A stretch of DNA of 64,000 bases from Dastarcus helophoroides (Eukaryota > Arthropoda > Insecta > Coleoptera > Bothrideridae): the NCBI GenBank assembly GCA_028583605.1, contig CM053332.1, forward strand, positions 13,070,442 through 13,134,441, given 5' to 3'. The first letter of the stretch is position 1. Every line of letters begins with the position of its first letter. The notes beneath the pieces were generated by a model. That model ran no database searches. It saw only the letters and a program-made list of their open reading frames with translations, and was not told the origin of the DNA. This document shows positions 33,750 to 44,469 of this stretch, piece after piece. The translations under genes and the position numbers were made by a program.

Positions 33750-34650
33750 TTAAAATATTAAAATTTCGTTAAAAAACTTTTAAATTTTTACAACAAATTT
33801 GAGAAAAATCAAAATGTCTACAAGAAAAAATATTTTAAAGACAAAATCTCCGGGAAAAATCGAAATTTGAAAAAAACTCTTTGCATAAAATGTTTAGGGA
33901 AAAACACAAATTTCATAGGAAAAAAAACAAAGTTTCATAGAGAAAAATCCAAATTTGAAAAAAAATTTGAAATATCTTTACAAAAAAGCCGTAATTTTTT
34001 GTTTTTCCCAAAATATTGAAATTTTTATAAAGCTTTCAGGGTTTTTTCCAAACATTTTTTTGTCAAAACTACAAAATAAAATGAACTTTAAATTGTCAAA
34101 GTGTCGTGAAAAAACATGACAATCTTAAAGCAGATTAGAGGAACATAAAGAAAAATCTAAAGAAGGTAGAATTTCTAAACGAAATTTTAAGAACAACACT
34201 TTCAGGAAAAATGAAAATTTCGAGAAAATTTCTTTTTATAAAATATTTAGGAAAAATGGGAACTTTGCAGAAAAAATTAAAATTTGCTAAAAAAATCGAA
34301 ATATCTAAAAAAAATTCAAAATTTTTATACAAAATGGGATTTGAGGTAACAATTCGAAGATAACGTATAAACTTATTTTTTAGAGAAATAGTAAAATGCG
34401 AGATGAGTTTTTTCTTCGAAATGTGATTATTTTCTCAAAAGGTTAACATTTCCAAAGAAATTTGAGTTTTTAACATTTTACTTCCTGCTCCTTGATTTCT
34501 TCCTCAAAACTTTTACAAAAATTAGTTTTTGAAAATGTGATTTTGATCAGAATTAGGAATAAAATAGGTTTTTGAATGTCGTAACTTTGTGAAAGGATCC
34601 TAAAATTTCTATAAAAAGAAATCAGAGAAAATTTACAATTTCTACAAAAA
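33750..34650. repeat. Degenerate satellite-like tract, A-rich on plus strand
   Basis: The strand of the repeat words flips near 33720-33750: from here on AAAAATTTGAAAAAA-type words predominate. Two segments (about 33720-33790 and 34060-34120) share the words AAAATGAACTTTAAA and GTCGTGAAAAA/TTTCGTTAAAAA. Confidence 0.65.
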
Positions 34651-34659
34651 ATTGTGTAA

Positions 34660-34985
34660 TGAAAAGTGTTAAGAAAATTTCAAGAAAAAAACTCTTAGGC
34701 GAAATTGGGGGTGCTGCAGTTCCACAGTGCCATACGCCAGCCACCACTGCCTCTGAATCCATAAATGACCTTAGTTTCTGTCTATCATGTCAATTTTTTA
34801 ATCTACGAGATACCCTCTCCTCTAAAAGTCATATACAATGCACACGTAAAGAAAAATAAAGGTGATAGTTACCAAATATACTGCTAACAAATAATAGTTT
34901 TGTTCATGCAGAGGATAGTAAGTCAACATGTGTTTATACAAAGAATAATTTTTTTATAAAGCATGAAGCCAACATATTGAAATAA
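34660..34985. other. Spacer with one GC-richer patch
   Basis: The patch 34700-34860 (a frame reading GGAAVPQCHTPATTASESIN) is less AT-rich than its surroundings and may be decayed coding sequence, but I do not recognise it. Confidence 0.3.
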
Positions 34986-34989
34986 AAAT

Positions 34990-35900
34990 TTTAGAGTATC
35001 TTCTTTAGTGTTTATTGTATGGACATTTTTATCTGATGATTGATGCTCCAACAATAGTCAACCTCATCATACCTTTTCATCCCATCTACCTTGATACCGT
35101 GCTTCTATAACCTTCGATTCATGGTGAAATCGCTCACCCCACTCATCACCGCACCAAGATTTTTCAATAAGTCAGAAAAATGGCTATGCATTTTGACAGT
35201 GATGTAGAAGCTAGGCATTTTGAAACGGTGTAAGAGTTGCTGGACAATTTTAATGTAATTCTGAACTCGTTTGACAATGTTTCTGAATGCCAATAAATCA
35301 TTCTTTTCAAATTCTATCATTATTGCGATGGAATGTTCGTTTTTAGCCAGCTACCGAATCTCTGGACCTTCAAACACACAGGCTCATCTTTCCAATTGTA
35401 GTGTCACTAGTGTACACTAGTCTAAGAAATGCCACAATAAGTATTTGAAACTATCTACTTCAATTGATATATATTTTACAAATTACTTAATAAGAACCAG
35501 GTTTATATGCAGATATGGAAATGGTTCTTTCGTTCGACAAGTTGGTGGGTAGAATGCTTGAATCAGTACATTTGAATACACATCTTGGCAGCTAATTCAA
35601 TTGCTTCCAATAGTTTTCAAGAATTCTATTGTTCCACATACACAAAAAGCAGGGATCCTTAATATATCCGCATTGTTGGCCAAGGAAAAAGTAGAAAGGT
35701 CAATATAGACGAGCCATTGGTGCATGTGCTCTTGCAACAAGTTAGTGATTCTCTTTATGCCTTCATATTGTTTACGCAAATAAACTAAGTGGCCTGTTAG
35801 GACTTTGCCAAATAAATTTCCATTGTGGAGGACACTTTAATCTTTGGTTTGAGTTATCGATGAAAAATAGCAATTAGTTGCGTTTTAGGATGAAAATCGA
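34990..35900 (-). pseudogene. Decayed copy of a repetitive arthropod protein family
   Basis: Read on the minus strand across frames: QCGYIKDPCFLCMWN (near 35660), then a Met-rich MPSFYITVKMHSHFSDLL (35250-35180), then CGDEWGERFHHES, ARYQGRWDE and DYCWSI (35140-35030). These fit, in order, a set of proteins of unknown function that I recall as many-copy in arthropods, with motifs of the form GYTKYPCFLCLWDSR, LHFLHSHL, GERFHQD and RYQGRW..MMADYCW. Several frameshifts and stops are present. I do not know the function or whether the family is transposon-borne. The match is from memory of motifs only. Confidence 0.5.
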
Positions 35901-36227
35901 ACTCAACAGAAATTATGTTACCCAGTGTTATGCCTTTAGTAAAATGAGTACGGAGATGAGGATGAACTTTCCTTTTAAATAAAAGTAAATTTTAATTCGG
36001 AAACAAAGACCAATCTTTTTAGATCTCGTCAGTTTGGTATACCCAATTCGGATCTGGTAAATGCCCCGGCTACAAACTTACACTAAAGATTATTCAAAAG
36101 TAATTTGGCGATTATTTTCTGCTACGAGGGAACTCAATTCAGTATAAATGGTAGTACTAGATGCTTGTACCTGTATTTGTACAAAAAATGTAGCGTACTA
36201 GCATTCATCTTTATGTAACTATGTACT

Positions 36228-37905
36228 TAGAAATCCAGATCAATTCAAAAAAGGCTGACCTGCTAGCCTTAATGTTTGCTGAATATTCCAACCTTCATTC
36301 TGGAAACGCAGTACCTCTTATTCTTCGGAAGGTTGGCATTTCGATGCCTAAAGTTGTTTCCAGACACCACATAGTCAGGAAGATTCTCCTCGAGCTTGAC
36401 CTTTTGAAAGCTTCTGGCCTTAATGGTATTCCAGCGATTGTTCTTAAGAAGTGCGCTCCAGAGTTGACTCCTGTCCTCAGCAAATTGTTCACACTCTCTT
36501 ACAACAAAGGTCTATTCCCTAACATCTGGAAATCTGCTAGGGAGCAGTCTGACTCTTAAAAGAAAAAAATGAATCTGGCTAACATTGAGATTCTCAAATA
36601 TTTGGAGAGAATAGAATTATTTCGGAGAAGCAATACGGTTTCAGACAACAACGCTCAACTGGCGATTTATTGGCATATGTTACTCATCTCTGTAACTCAG
36701 CTATGGAAAAACATGATTAGGCTAGGATTGTGGCATTGAATATCTCAAAGTCCTTCGACAGAGTCTGGCAACGATCTCTTCTCGCCAAATTAACATCCTA
36801 TGGTCTTCCTCCTGGATTCTGTGACTTGATATCCAGTTTTCTCGCTGACAGACCTCTTCAGGTGGTCGTTGATGGCATCTCATCCGAGACATTTGCGAAT
36901 AATGCAGGGGTGCCTCAGGGGTCTGTCCTGTTTCCTACTCTGTTTCTATTAAACATAAACGATCTCTTAGCTTCAACTTCCAATCCGATATATAGTTGCG
37001 CAGATGATAGCAGACTGGTGTCGCCTTTTTTCTCCGACAAACCATTATCTATCGCTGCTTCAGATCAACTAAGGGAGCAGCAGATACAGCTTATTAATAA
37101 TCGGGATCTGGAAATCAGTGGGGTAAGAAAAATCTGGTCGACTTCAACGCCCTAAAAAGTCAGGCAGCGGTTTTATCTAAGAAAACATCAAGGAATAATG
37201 CAACAAATATACTCATGGACGTTAAAATCCTCCCGTTGGGATCTAATCTGTCTATCCTAGAAGTGAACGCGAGCACTAACTTCTCTTGGAACGATCATGT
37301 GCGCGCCATTGCCAAATCCGCCTTTCAGAAGCTGGGCTTTCCTTTTAGAGCTAAAAAGTACATCACATTTCATCAGCTACTCACACTATACAAAGCTCAA
37401 GTTAGACCAACACTAGAGAACTTTTCTCGTGTTTGGAGTTCAATCCCACACTTTGGCTCTTTCGGATTCAATTCAAAGAAAAATGATTCGGCTAATTGAT
37501 GACGAGAGTTTGAGCGATTCTCTCGAAACACTAGAGCACCGGCGGATGGTTGGTGATTTATCTCTTTTCTACAAGTACTTTCATGGGAGATGCTCACAGG
37601 AATTGATAAGATTGATCCCCCCAATGGCAATATTTTTGAGGCATACATGACAGTCAGAGACAGATAATTCCTGTGAAGGTCCAGCTTGATACAGTGAGGA
37701 CTTCTGTCTACGGAGACTCTTTTTTCTATAGAACTTCCAAGCTATGGAACTCGTTACCGAATGGAGTTTTCCCCAAATATTACAATCTATCCTTGTTTAA
37801 AAAGGTGGTTTATCGCCATCTATCCTTGTTTCCGCATCCTACTCGCGGTGCTTTGAAGGCATAATAGGGTTACCTTTTGCAAGTGGATTAATCATTAAAA
37901 AAAAT
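36228..37905 (+). mobile_element. LINE-A copy, 5'-truncated, inactive
   Basis: The plus strand enters at KKADLLALMFAE in the linker before the reverse transcriptase and runs through LLKASGLNGIPAIVLKK, ALNISKSFDRVWQ (motif A Asp changed to Asn), GVPQGSVLFPTLF, CADDSRLV (YADD as CADD) and the C-terminal domain to FPHPTRGALKA. It ends with CAAGTGGATTAATCATT and an A run. Frames are broken at about 36558, 37155, 37215, 37499 and 37650. It is the second longest copy and is oriented opposite to 25410-27727. Confidence 0.88.
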
Positions 37906-37909
37906 AAAA

Positions 37910-39255
37910 TATACAACTATATAACGGACAAATAAGGAATAGTTACCAAAATTGCCTTGCATTGCCATATACCAAACGGTATTTGAAGCTGTTATTTATG
38001 TCATTTATTACATTCCTAATCCAAACACTGATTGAAAGATTAGTCAAGCCATCAAGAATAAAGAACAATTATCAGATTTAATAACGCCTTAGCAGAGAAC
38101 AATTTAATTAAGCAACGTAGCTTCATTCTAAAATATAACTGCAAACGAAATTAACATCAAAACAATAAAACGGATAATGGTAATTAGCGTGTAAATGACA
38201 TAGTCTTGATTTATTCTGAGAAATATTGGTTGACAATTTTAATGACTTATTTAAACATTTAAACCGGAAACTATCTATTAATGGTACAGTTATGGAGAAA
38301 AAATGTAGACAATTATATCTTTTTGCACGCAAATCGTTTCCATCTAAATACTAATTATCCTGAAAGCACCGATTGACCACGGAATGAATTGACGAAGCAA
38401 TATTTCACAGAAAACAAATAAAGATAAATGTACCGTTTACACACTTTCTGGGTAAGTAAATTCGCCAATTTTAATATAACATACCGTTGACATAATTTCA
38501 TCAGGTGTTTGTAACAATTTTGCTACTATAACAAGTTTACGATGCCTCAAATAACGGATGGTAGGCGACATTGATGAATGAATCACACTACTGGGTAATT
38601 TGCATGAATCGGGTATTTGGATTTGTCCCGATAAAAAATAAGGTCAGCTATGAGCGAATTACATTTTAATAATGCAAAATGCCTCGTGCATTAACTGTAA
38701 AAGATGTGATAACATTTATAGAACAATTTGCTCCAGGATATGATTGCTTTCTTTGAACCATTTATAATATCGGTAGAGGTACAATATTGACTACACAATA
38801 CCGCGATAAATCATGGGGATTGAAGCTATTTTTAGCGTTTTACATAGAAACTCAATAATTAACTTTATTTTATTATCAATTTTACTAGCTTGCCCTAGCT
38901 CTAGATGAGAATTTTCAATGAAAATATTTTAAAACTAACCAGTTTCAGTTAATCCGGAATCATACGTACAAACGATTTAAAAGGTCACGATAATTTCGCT
39001 ATGACGCTTTAGTAATTCCATCCCTCAGTAGCTTTAGCAACATATTGGAAAAATTGGTAGCGATTTTGTCCCTTATCTCCCTTGAAGCGCGATTGGTGGA
39101 CCTTAGACGCCAACGACTGGTTAAAATAGAAGGTTCGTTTTATTTTGTTTGGCAATTTTATGGAGAGGATTCGTGTAGATGAACGAATTTGGACTCGAAA
39201 AATAATAATTTCGGCGAAATACGGGATGCCTATTTCGCCTACTGAACTGGCATTT
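37910..39255. other. Spacer
   Basis: No supported gene. A 25-codon frame at 38679 (MPRALTVKDVITFIEQF...) is protein-like but stops at once. Confidence 0.4.
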
Positions 39256-39261
39256 GCAACC

Positions 39262-39466
39262 TTAGTATTAATATTAATTGATTAGCAAAAAAACAGATCG
39301 TCTGCAGCAGATCATGTCGATGCTTCTTTTACTAATCAATTAAGATTAGTACTTTTCATAACGATTAAAAAGCAACAGATGCAGTAACGCGAAACCTGGT
39401 CCTGTGTTAGCAAATATTTAACAAAACATTGTGGAATTTTTGAATATCTGTTGCTCTTTAATCGTT
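39262..39466. repeat. Double hairpin, possible foldback element
   Basis: Two inverted pairs lie side by side: 39264-39288 with 39330-39353 (about 20 of 24 positions, containing TTAATTGATTAG) and 39360-39380 with 39446-39466 (20 of 21 positions, AACGATTAAARAGCAACAGAT). No target duplication or terminal motif is identified. Confidence 0.45.
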
Positions 39467-39584
39467 AATAAAGTTTAATAGTTATAAATATTAAAGAATT
39501 TCACGAAGTCAGTTCAGCTAAGGACATACGTATTGCATAATTATTTATGTAATTGTCGATGTGGTAAAGGGGAAACACCTTCTA

Positions 39585-39650
39585 TGGACTAAAGCAGAGC
39601 TTTGAAGGCATAATGGAGTTACCCTTTGTGGATTAAACTTAAAAAAAGCA
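39585..39650 (+). mobile_element. LINE-A 3' tail
   Basis: About 65 bp: GCTTTGAAGGCATAATGGAG, then TTACCCTTTG, a shortened GTGGATTAAACTT and an A run. It is a 5'-truncated insertion of family A. Confidence 0.8.
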
Positions 39651-39659
39651 TAAGCCTCA

Positions 39660-41080
39660 ATATTTAGTTTAGTGTTTTAGTTTAAAATTTTTGCTTATAA
39701 TGTATTTTATTCTAATTTTTTCTTAAACTTGACATTTATCTCGAAACTTCCATTTTAAAATCAAAATTTAGACTTTTTATTTCGAAATTTGGGTTTAAAT
39801 CGGTAATTTCTTTTAATTAGTGTCTAACATTTATCATGAGTTTTCTTCTAGAATTATTTACTTTTATTTTGTGATATTTCAAATTGAATTTGGCAAGAAC
39901 TTTGTTTTAGACATTTTTAGTATATATTTTCTCAAAATTACGTTTAATTTTATTCCGACATTTCTGCTTTAATAGCGATTCAACATTTTATAGCAATTTA
40001 AACTTTTTTTTATTGAGATTTCACCTTTTTAGTGATTTAAGCATTTCTCTCCAAATAAGAATCAATTTTAATTTTCACAATATTGATTGTCTTTTCAAAC
40101 TTTTCAGTTTTAAACCAAACTTACCAAAAAAGAGTTTATATTTCACTTTCAAAATCAAAACTTTGACTTTAAATGCGAAATATTCCAACTTATCTCCATT
40201 ACAATGGGCATTTCTAGGGTAGAGCAGGCAATTTGATAAATGAATGGCCAAAAAAGTCTATATAATTTATATATTTTCAAAATTTTCAAATATTACAAAT
40301 TTCTTAAAATATTTATTGGTAACTTTTACTTTTTTATTAGAATTTTGACATAAGCAACAGCTTAGCTTTCCAAGAAATGGTTTTATCGAAATTTCGTTTC
40401 ATTGAAACTTTTCTCAAAACTTTTATTCCTTTTATAAAAATTTTTACATAATTTCAAGAAAATAAACGAATTTCTGGCAAAAATGTGTTTCTATAAAAGT
40501 ACTTACTCTGAGAAAAAACCGAAATTTTAACATACTCTTATTTCGCCAACAAATTAGGATTTCCAAAATTTTACTCGCTGTTTCTAAAAGAAATTTTTCC
40601 AAATTTTACTTTTTCTGTTAAAACTTCGATTCAATGTTAATAAAATTTTAATAAAATGAACAAATATTCTAAATTTCGAAAAGACGAATTTTGAGGAAAT
40701 AATCAAAATTTCCAGACACCAATTTCCAATGAAATTTTGGAAAGAAAAGAGGTCAAAGCCGAAATTTGATATACTCTTCTTTCGCCAACAAATTAGGATT
40801 TCCAAAATTTTACTCGCTGTTTCTAAAAGAAATGTTTCCAACTTTTACTTTTTCTATTAAAATTTTGATTCAATTTTAATGATTTTTAATAAAATAAACA
40901 AATATTCTAAATTTCGAAAAGACGAATTTTGAGGAAATAATCAAAATTTCCAAAGACACCAATTTCCAATGAAATTTTGGAAAGAAAAGAAGTCAAAGGA
41001 GATAAGAGTCAAAATTTTGAAAAATAAACGAATTTCAAGATTATTTCAACATATTTAAAAAATGACGAATTTGAAAAAAA
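39660..41080. repeat. Degenerate satellite-like tract with a 240-bp tandem duplication
   Basis: T-rich words up to about 40250, A-rich words after about 40420. Within it, 40519-40758 and 40759-40999 are two adjacent copies of a unit of about 240 bp (TTTCGCCAACAAATTAGG at 40541 and 40780) that differ by a few substitutions, so this duplication is recent compared with the background decay. Confidence 0.75.
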
Positions 41081-41097
41081 TTTGCAATATCGATAAA

Positions 41098-41304
41098 TTT
41101 GGAGAAACGGACTGGTCCTTGATTATCTTCAAAAATTGAAATACAGAACTTGTCCCCTGAAACCAAGAAGGATTAAAAAACACAACAAACGTTGCTCTAA
41201 CGCTTTTCGACAGCCAAGCTGTCATCTTTAGAGAGATACTACTTCAGTATCTCTTTTTTTCTTTTTTTAATCTTTCTTGGTTTCAGGGGACAAGTTCTGT
41301 ATTT
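41098..41304 (-). mobile_element. PLE inverted terminal-repeat copy with verified target duplication
   Basis: It consists of a left arm beginning GGAGAAACGGACTGGTCC, a degenerate ribozyme motif on the minus strand (41195-41235, core CTAAAGA, helix II GACAGC/GCTGTC), then a short spacer and a right arm TCTTTCTTGGTTTCAGGGGA to TATTT. Flanks are CAATATCGATAAA (41085-41097) and CAATATGGATAAA (41305-41317). The same site without an insertion is present in the sister tandem units near 42183 and 42982. Confidence 0.88.
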
Positions 41305-41311
41305 CAATATG

Positions 41312-43785
41312 GATAAAAATTCCAAAAAACGTGAAATTTCCGAGAGAAAATCAAATTTAAATGGAATTTTTAAATTTGGGAACAAAGTCGAAATTTCTAA
41401 GAAATTCTGATAATAAATCGAAATTTTTAAAAATAGACAAATTTTGAAAAAGCCACTTTTGACTTATTCAAAAGGTGTCTATTTTTAAAAATTTCGATTT
41501 ATTTTCAGAATTTCTTAAATATTTCGACTTTGTTCCCAAATTTAAAAATTCGAAAAAAAGACGAATATGAAGAAAAAAATCGAATTTTGAAAAGAAACTA
41601 CGAAAACGCAAAATTTCCCAGGGTTTCTTTTGAATAAAAGTTGAATTTTGGAAATAATGTGGAAATTTCAAAAAAAACAGGAAACAAATTTAGAATAACT
41701 CGGAATTTTGAGGAACAGACTAAACTAAAAAATGTTGAGAAAAATTTGAAAAATGCCCTAATTTTTAAGAGAAAATCAAATTCTGAGAAAAGTCTTAATT
41801 CGGATATGGAAGATATTTCGAAATAGAGCAAATTTTAAAAGTAAAACGAAATTTTGGAAAGTAGACACATGTTAGAAAAGTTGGAAGTCAAAAGTGGCTA
41901 AATTTGAAAAAAAAAGACAAATATGGAAAAATGTAAATTCAAAAATTACGAATTTTAAAAAAAGCCCAACAAAAGATGACAAAAGAAATCGAACTTTGGA
42001 TGTATTCCCGAAATATTGATAAAAAAGAACGAATTTTAAGAATATTCGAAATCCCAAAAGCCCGAGTTTCCCAGAGAAAGACAAATTTCAAGACAAACTT
42101 TAAGAATAAAATCGAACTTTTTAGAAATCAATGGTTGTTCAAAGGTTCAATGAAAAGACGAATTTGGAAAGAAAAAAATTGCAATATCGATAAAAATTCC
42201 AAAAAACGTGAAATTCCCGAGAGAAAATCAAATTTAAATGAAATTTTTAAATTTGGGAATAAAGTCGAAATTTCGAAGAAATTCTGATAATAAATCGAAA
42301 TTTTAAAAATAGACAAATTTTGAAAAATCAAAAGTGGGTTTTCCAGGAAAAAAGACGAATATGAAAAAAAAATCGAATTTTGAAAAGAAACTGCGAAAAG
42401 TCATAATTTTCCAGGGTTTCTTTTGAGAAAAAGTCGAATTTTGGAAATAAAGCGGAAATTTAAAAAAAACAGGAAACAAATTTAGAAAAACTCGGAATTT
42501 TGAGGAACAGACTAAACTAAAAAATGTTGAGAAAAATTTAAAAAATGCCCAATTTCCAAGAGAGAATCAAATTCTGAGAAAAGTCTTAATTCTGGAATAT
42601 GGAAGACATTTCGAAATAAAGACGAATTCTAAAAGTAAATCGAAATTTTGGAAAGTAGACAAATGTTAGAAAAATTGAAAGTGAAAAGTGGCTAAATTTC
42701 AAAAGAGACAAATATGGAAAAAATTTAAATTCAAAAAATTACGAAATTTAAAAAATGCCCAACTAAAAGACGACAAAAAAGTCTAACTTTGGATGTATTC
42801 CCGAAATTTTGATAAAAAATAACGAATTTTAAGAACATTCGAAATCCCAAAAGCCCGAGTTTCCCAGAGAAAGACAAATTTCAAGACAAAAAAATCAAAC
42901 TTCAAGAATAAAATCGAACTTTTTAGAAAACAATGATTGTTCAAAAGTTCAATGAAAAGACGAATTAGGAAAAAAATTTGCAATATCGATAAAAATTCCA
43001 AAAAACGTGAAATATCCAAGAGAAAATCAAATTTAAATGAAATGTTTAAATTTGGGAATAAAGTCGAAACTTCTAATAAATTCTGATAATAAATTGAAAT
43101 TTTTAAAAGTAGATAAATTTAGAAAAAGTCAATAGTGGCTTTTTTTAACAAAGACGAATATGAAGAAAAAAATCGAATTTTGAAAAGAAACTACGAAAAC
43201 GCAAATTTTCCCAAGGTTTCTTTTGAGTAAAAGTCGAATTTTGGAAATAATGTGGAAATTTAAAAAAAAATCAGGAAACAAATTTAGAATAATTCGGAAA
43301 TTTGAGGAACCGACCAAGCTAAAAAATGTTGAGAAAAATTTCCAAAATGCCAAATTTTTAAGAGAAAATCAAATTCTGAGAAAAGTTTTAATTCTGGAAT
43401 ATTGAAGACATTTCGAAATAAAGACGAATTCTAAAAGTAAATCGAAATTCTGGAAAATAGACAAATGTAAGAAAAGTTGGAAGTGAAAACTTGCTAAATT
43501 TGAAAAAAAAAGAGACAAATGTGGAAAAAATTTAAATTCAAAAAATTACGAATTTTAAAAAATGCTCAACAAAAGGCGACAAAAAAAGTCGAACTTTGGA
43601 CGTATTCCCGAAATTTTTATAAAAAATAACGAATTTTAAGAATATTCGAAATCCCAAAATCCCGAGTTTCCCAGAGAAAGACAAATTTCCAGAGAAAAAA
43701 GTCAAACTTCAAGAATAAAATCGAACATTTTAGAAAACAATGATTGTTTAAAAGTTCAATGAAAAGACGAATTTAGAACAAATGG
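41312..43785. repeat. Tandem array: three units of about 0.8 kb
   Basis: The word GATAAAAATTCCAAAAAACG starts units at 41312, 42189 and 42988, and the word TTCAATGAAAAGACGAATT recurs near 42148, 42950 and 43757. Units 2 and 3 are about 800 bp; unit 1 is about 877 bp because of an inverted duplication (41365-41550). The units are built from the satellite-like words but are clearly aligned to each other, so amplification of a kilobase-scale unit followed decay of the short words. Reading frames inside are noise. Confidence 0.88.
41365..41550. repeat. Long inverted repeat (arms about 72 bp)
   Basis: The left arm begins AATTTTTAAATTTGGGAACA at 41365 and the right arm ends with its complement at 41550, with a centre of about 40 bp. 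Units 2 and 3 of the surrounding array contain only the left arm, so the right arm is a local inverted duplication in unit 1. Confidence 0.85.
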
Positions 43786-43797
43786 ATTGATAATGAG

Positions 43798-43920
43798 TGG
43801 AAATCTGATTTGTGTCTCTCTGAAGATGGTAGCTTGGCTGTCGAAACGCGTTAGAGCAACCTTTGTTGTGTTTTTTAATCTTTCTTGGTTTCAGGGGACA
43901 GTTTTTGTATTTCAATACCT
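43798..43920 (+). mobile_element. PLE terminal-repeat copy, single arm
   Basis: It starts at the ribozyme motif (43816) and runs through AGAGCAACCTTTGTTGTG, TCTTTCTTGGTTTCAGGGGA and TTTTTGTATTTCAA. It lacks the GGTGGAACGG end. The right flank (CAATACCTGATAAAAATT) resembles the site used by the copy at 41098. Confidence 0.75.
43816..43856 (+). ncRNA. Hammerhead-ribozyme-like motif, family 1, intact core
   Basis: Helix I CTCT/AGAG (4 bp), core CTGAAGA, one extra T, helix II GGTAGC/GCTGTC (four Watson-Crick and two G-T pairs) with loop TTG, GAAA, CGCGTT. The cleavage triplet is GTT and helix III comes only from the palindrome ACGCGT. With 18172-18212 it is the best preserved of the family. Confidence 0.65.
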
Positions 43921-44182
43921 GATAAAAATTAAAATTTCAAGAATGCGGATCTTGGGAAATACCTAAATCAAACTCTTTAGAAGGTTGCAAAAAATAAAAT
44001 TGCCACAAAAGTGGACTTTTCGGAAAAATGCCTATATTTAAAAAAAAGACGAATTGTAAAACGAAAGTCGGAACTTCCAAAAAACTTAGAAATGAAAAAA
44101 GTCAAGAAGCGAAAACTGTTGGAAAAGTTCGGTTTCAAGAATAATTCGAAATTTCGAGACAAAGGAAGAACTTTAAAAACAT

Positions 44183-44447
44183 AATTTTGGTGCAACGGAC
44201 TAGTCCTTGGTTATCTTCAAAAATTGAAGATAAGACATGTTTTAAAAAATTGAAATACAAATCTTGTCCCCTGAAACCAAGAAAGATTAAAAAACACAAC
44301 AAAGGTTGCTCTAATGCGTTTCGATAGCCAAGCTATCATCTTCAGAGAGTATCTCTCTATAGCTTGGCTATCGAAACGCTGTAGACCAACCTTTGTTGTT
44401 TTTTTTAATCTTTCTTGGTTCCAGGGAACAAGATTTGTATTTCAATT
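44183..44447 (-). mobile_element. PLE inverted terminal-repeat copy
   Basis: The left arm starts TTTTGGTGCAACGGACTAG, with a short internal duplication of the AAAATTGAA segment, and passes through the ribozyme motif 44309-44349 (minus). It then meets head to head a right arm with a partly deleted motif (44350-44390) that ends GATTTGTATTTCAA. Flanks TTTAAAAACAT (44172-44182) and TTTAAAACCAT (44448-44458) are a probable 11-bp duplication with one mismatch. Confidence 0.8.
44309..44349 (-). ncRNA. Hammerhead-ribozyme-like motif, family 1, one helix III change
   Basis: On the minus strand: CTCT, CTGAAGA, extra T, GATAGC/GCTATC (six pairs, loop TTG), GAAA, CGCATT, AGAG. The G-to-A change in CGCATT breaks the ACGCGT palindrome, so dimer formation through helix III should be weakened. 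Confidence 0.5.
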
Positions 44448-44469
44448 TTTAAAACCATGTCGATGTTGA

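Noticed and set aside
38679..38756. Short frame MPRALTVKDVITFIEQFAPG, reminiscent of the start of NIF3-type proteins
   Set aside because: It stops after 25 codons, has no splice donor at a fitting place, and the similarity is only a few residues.
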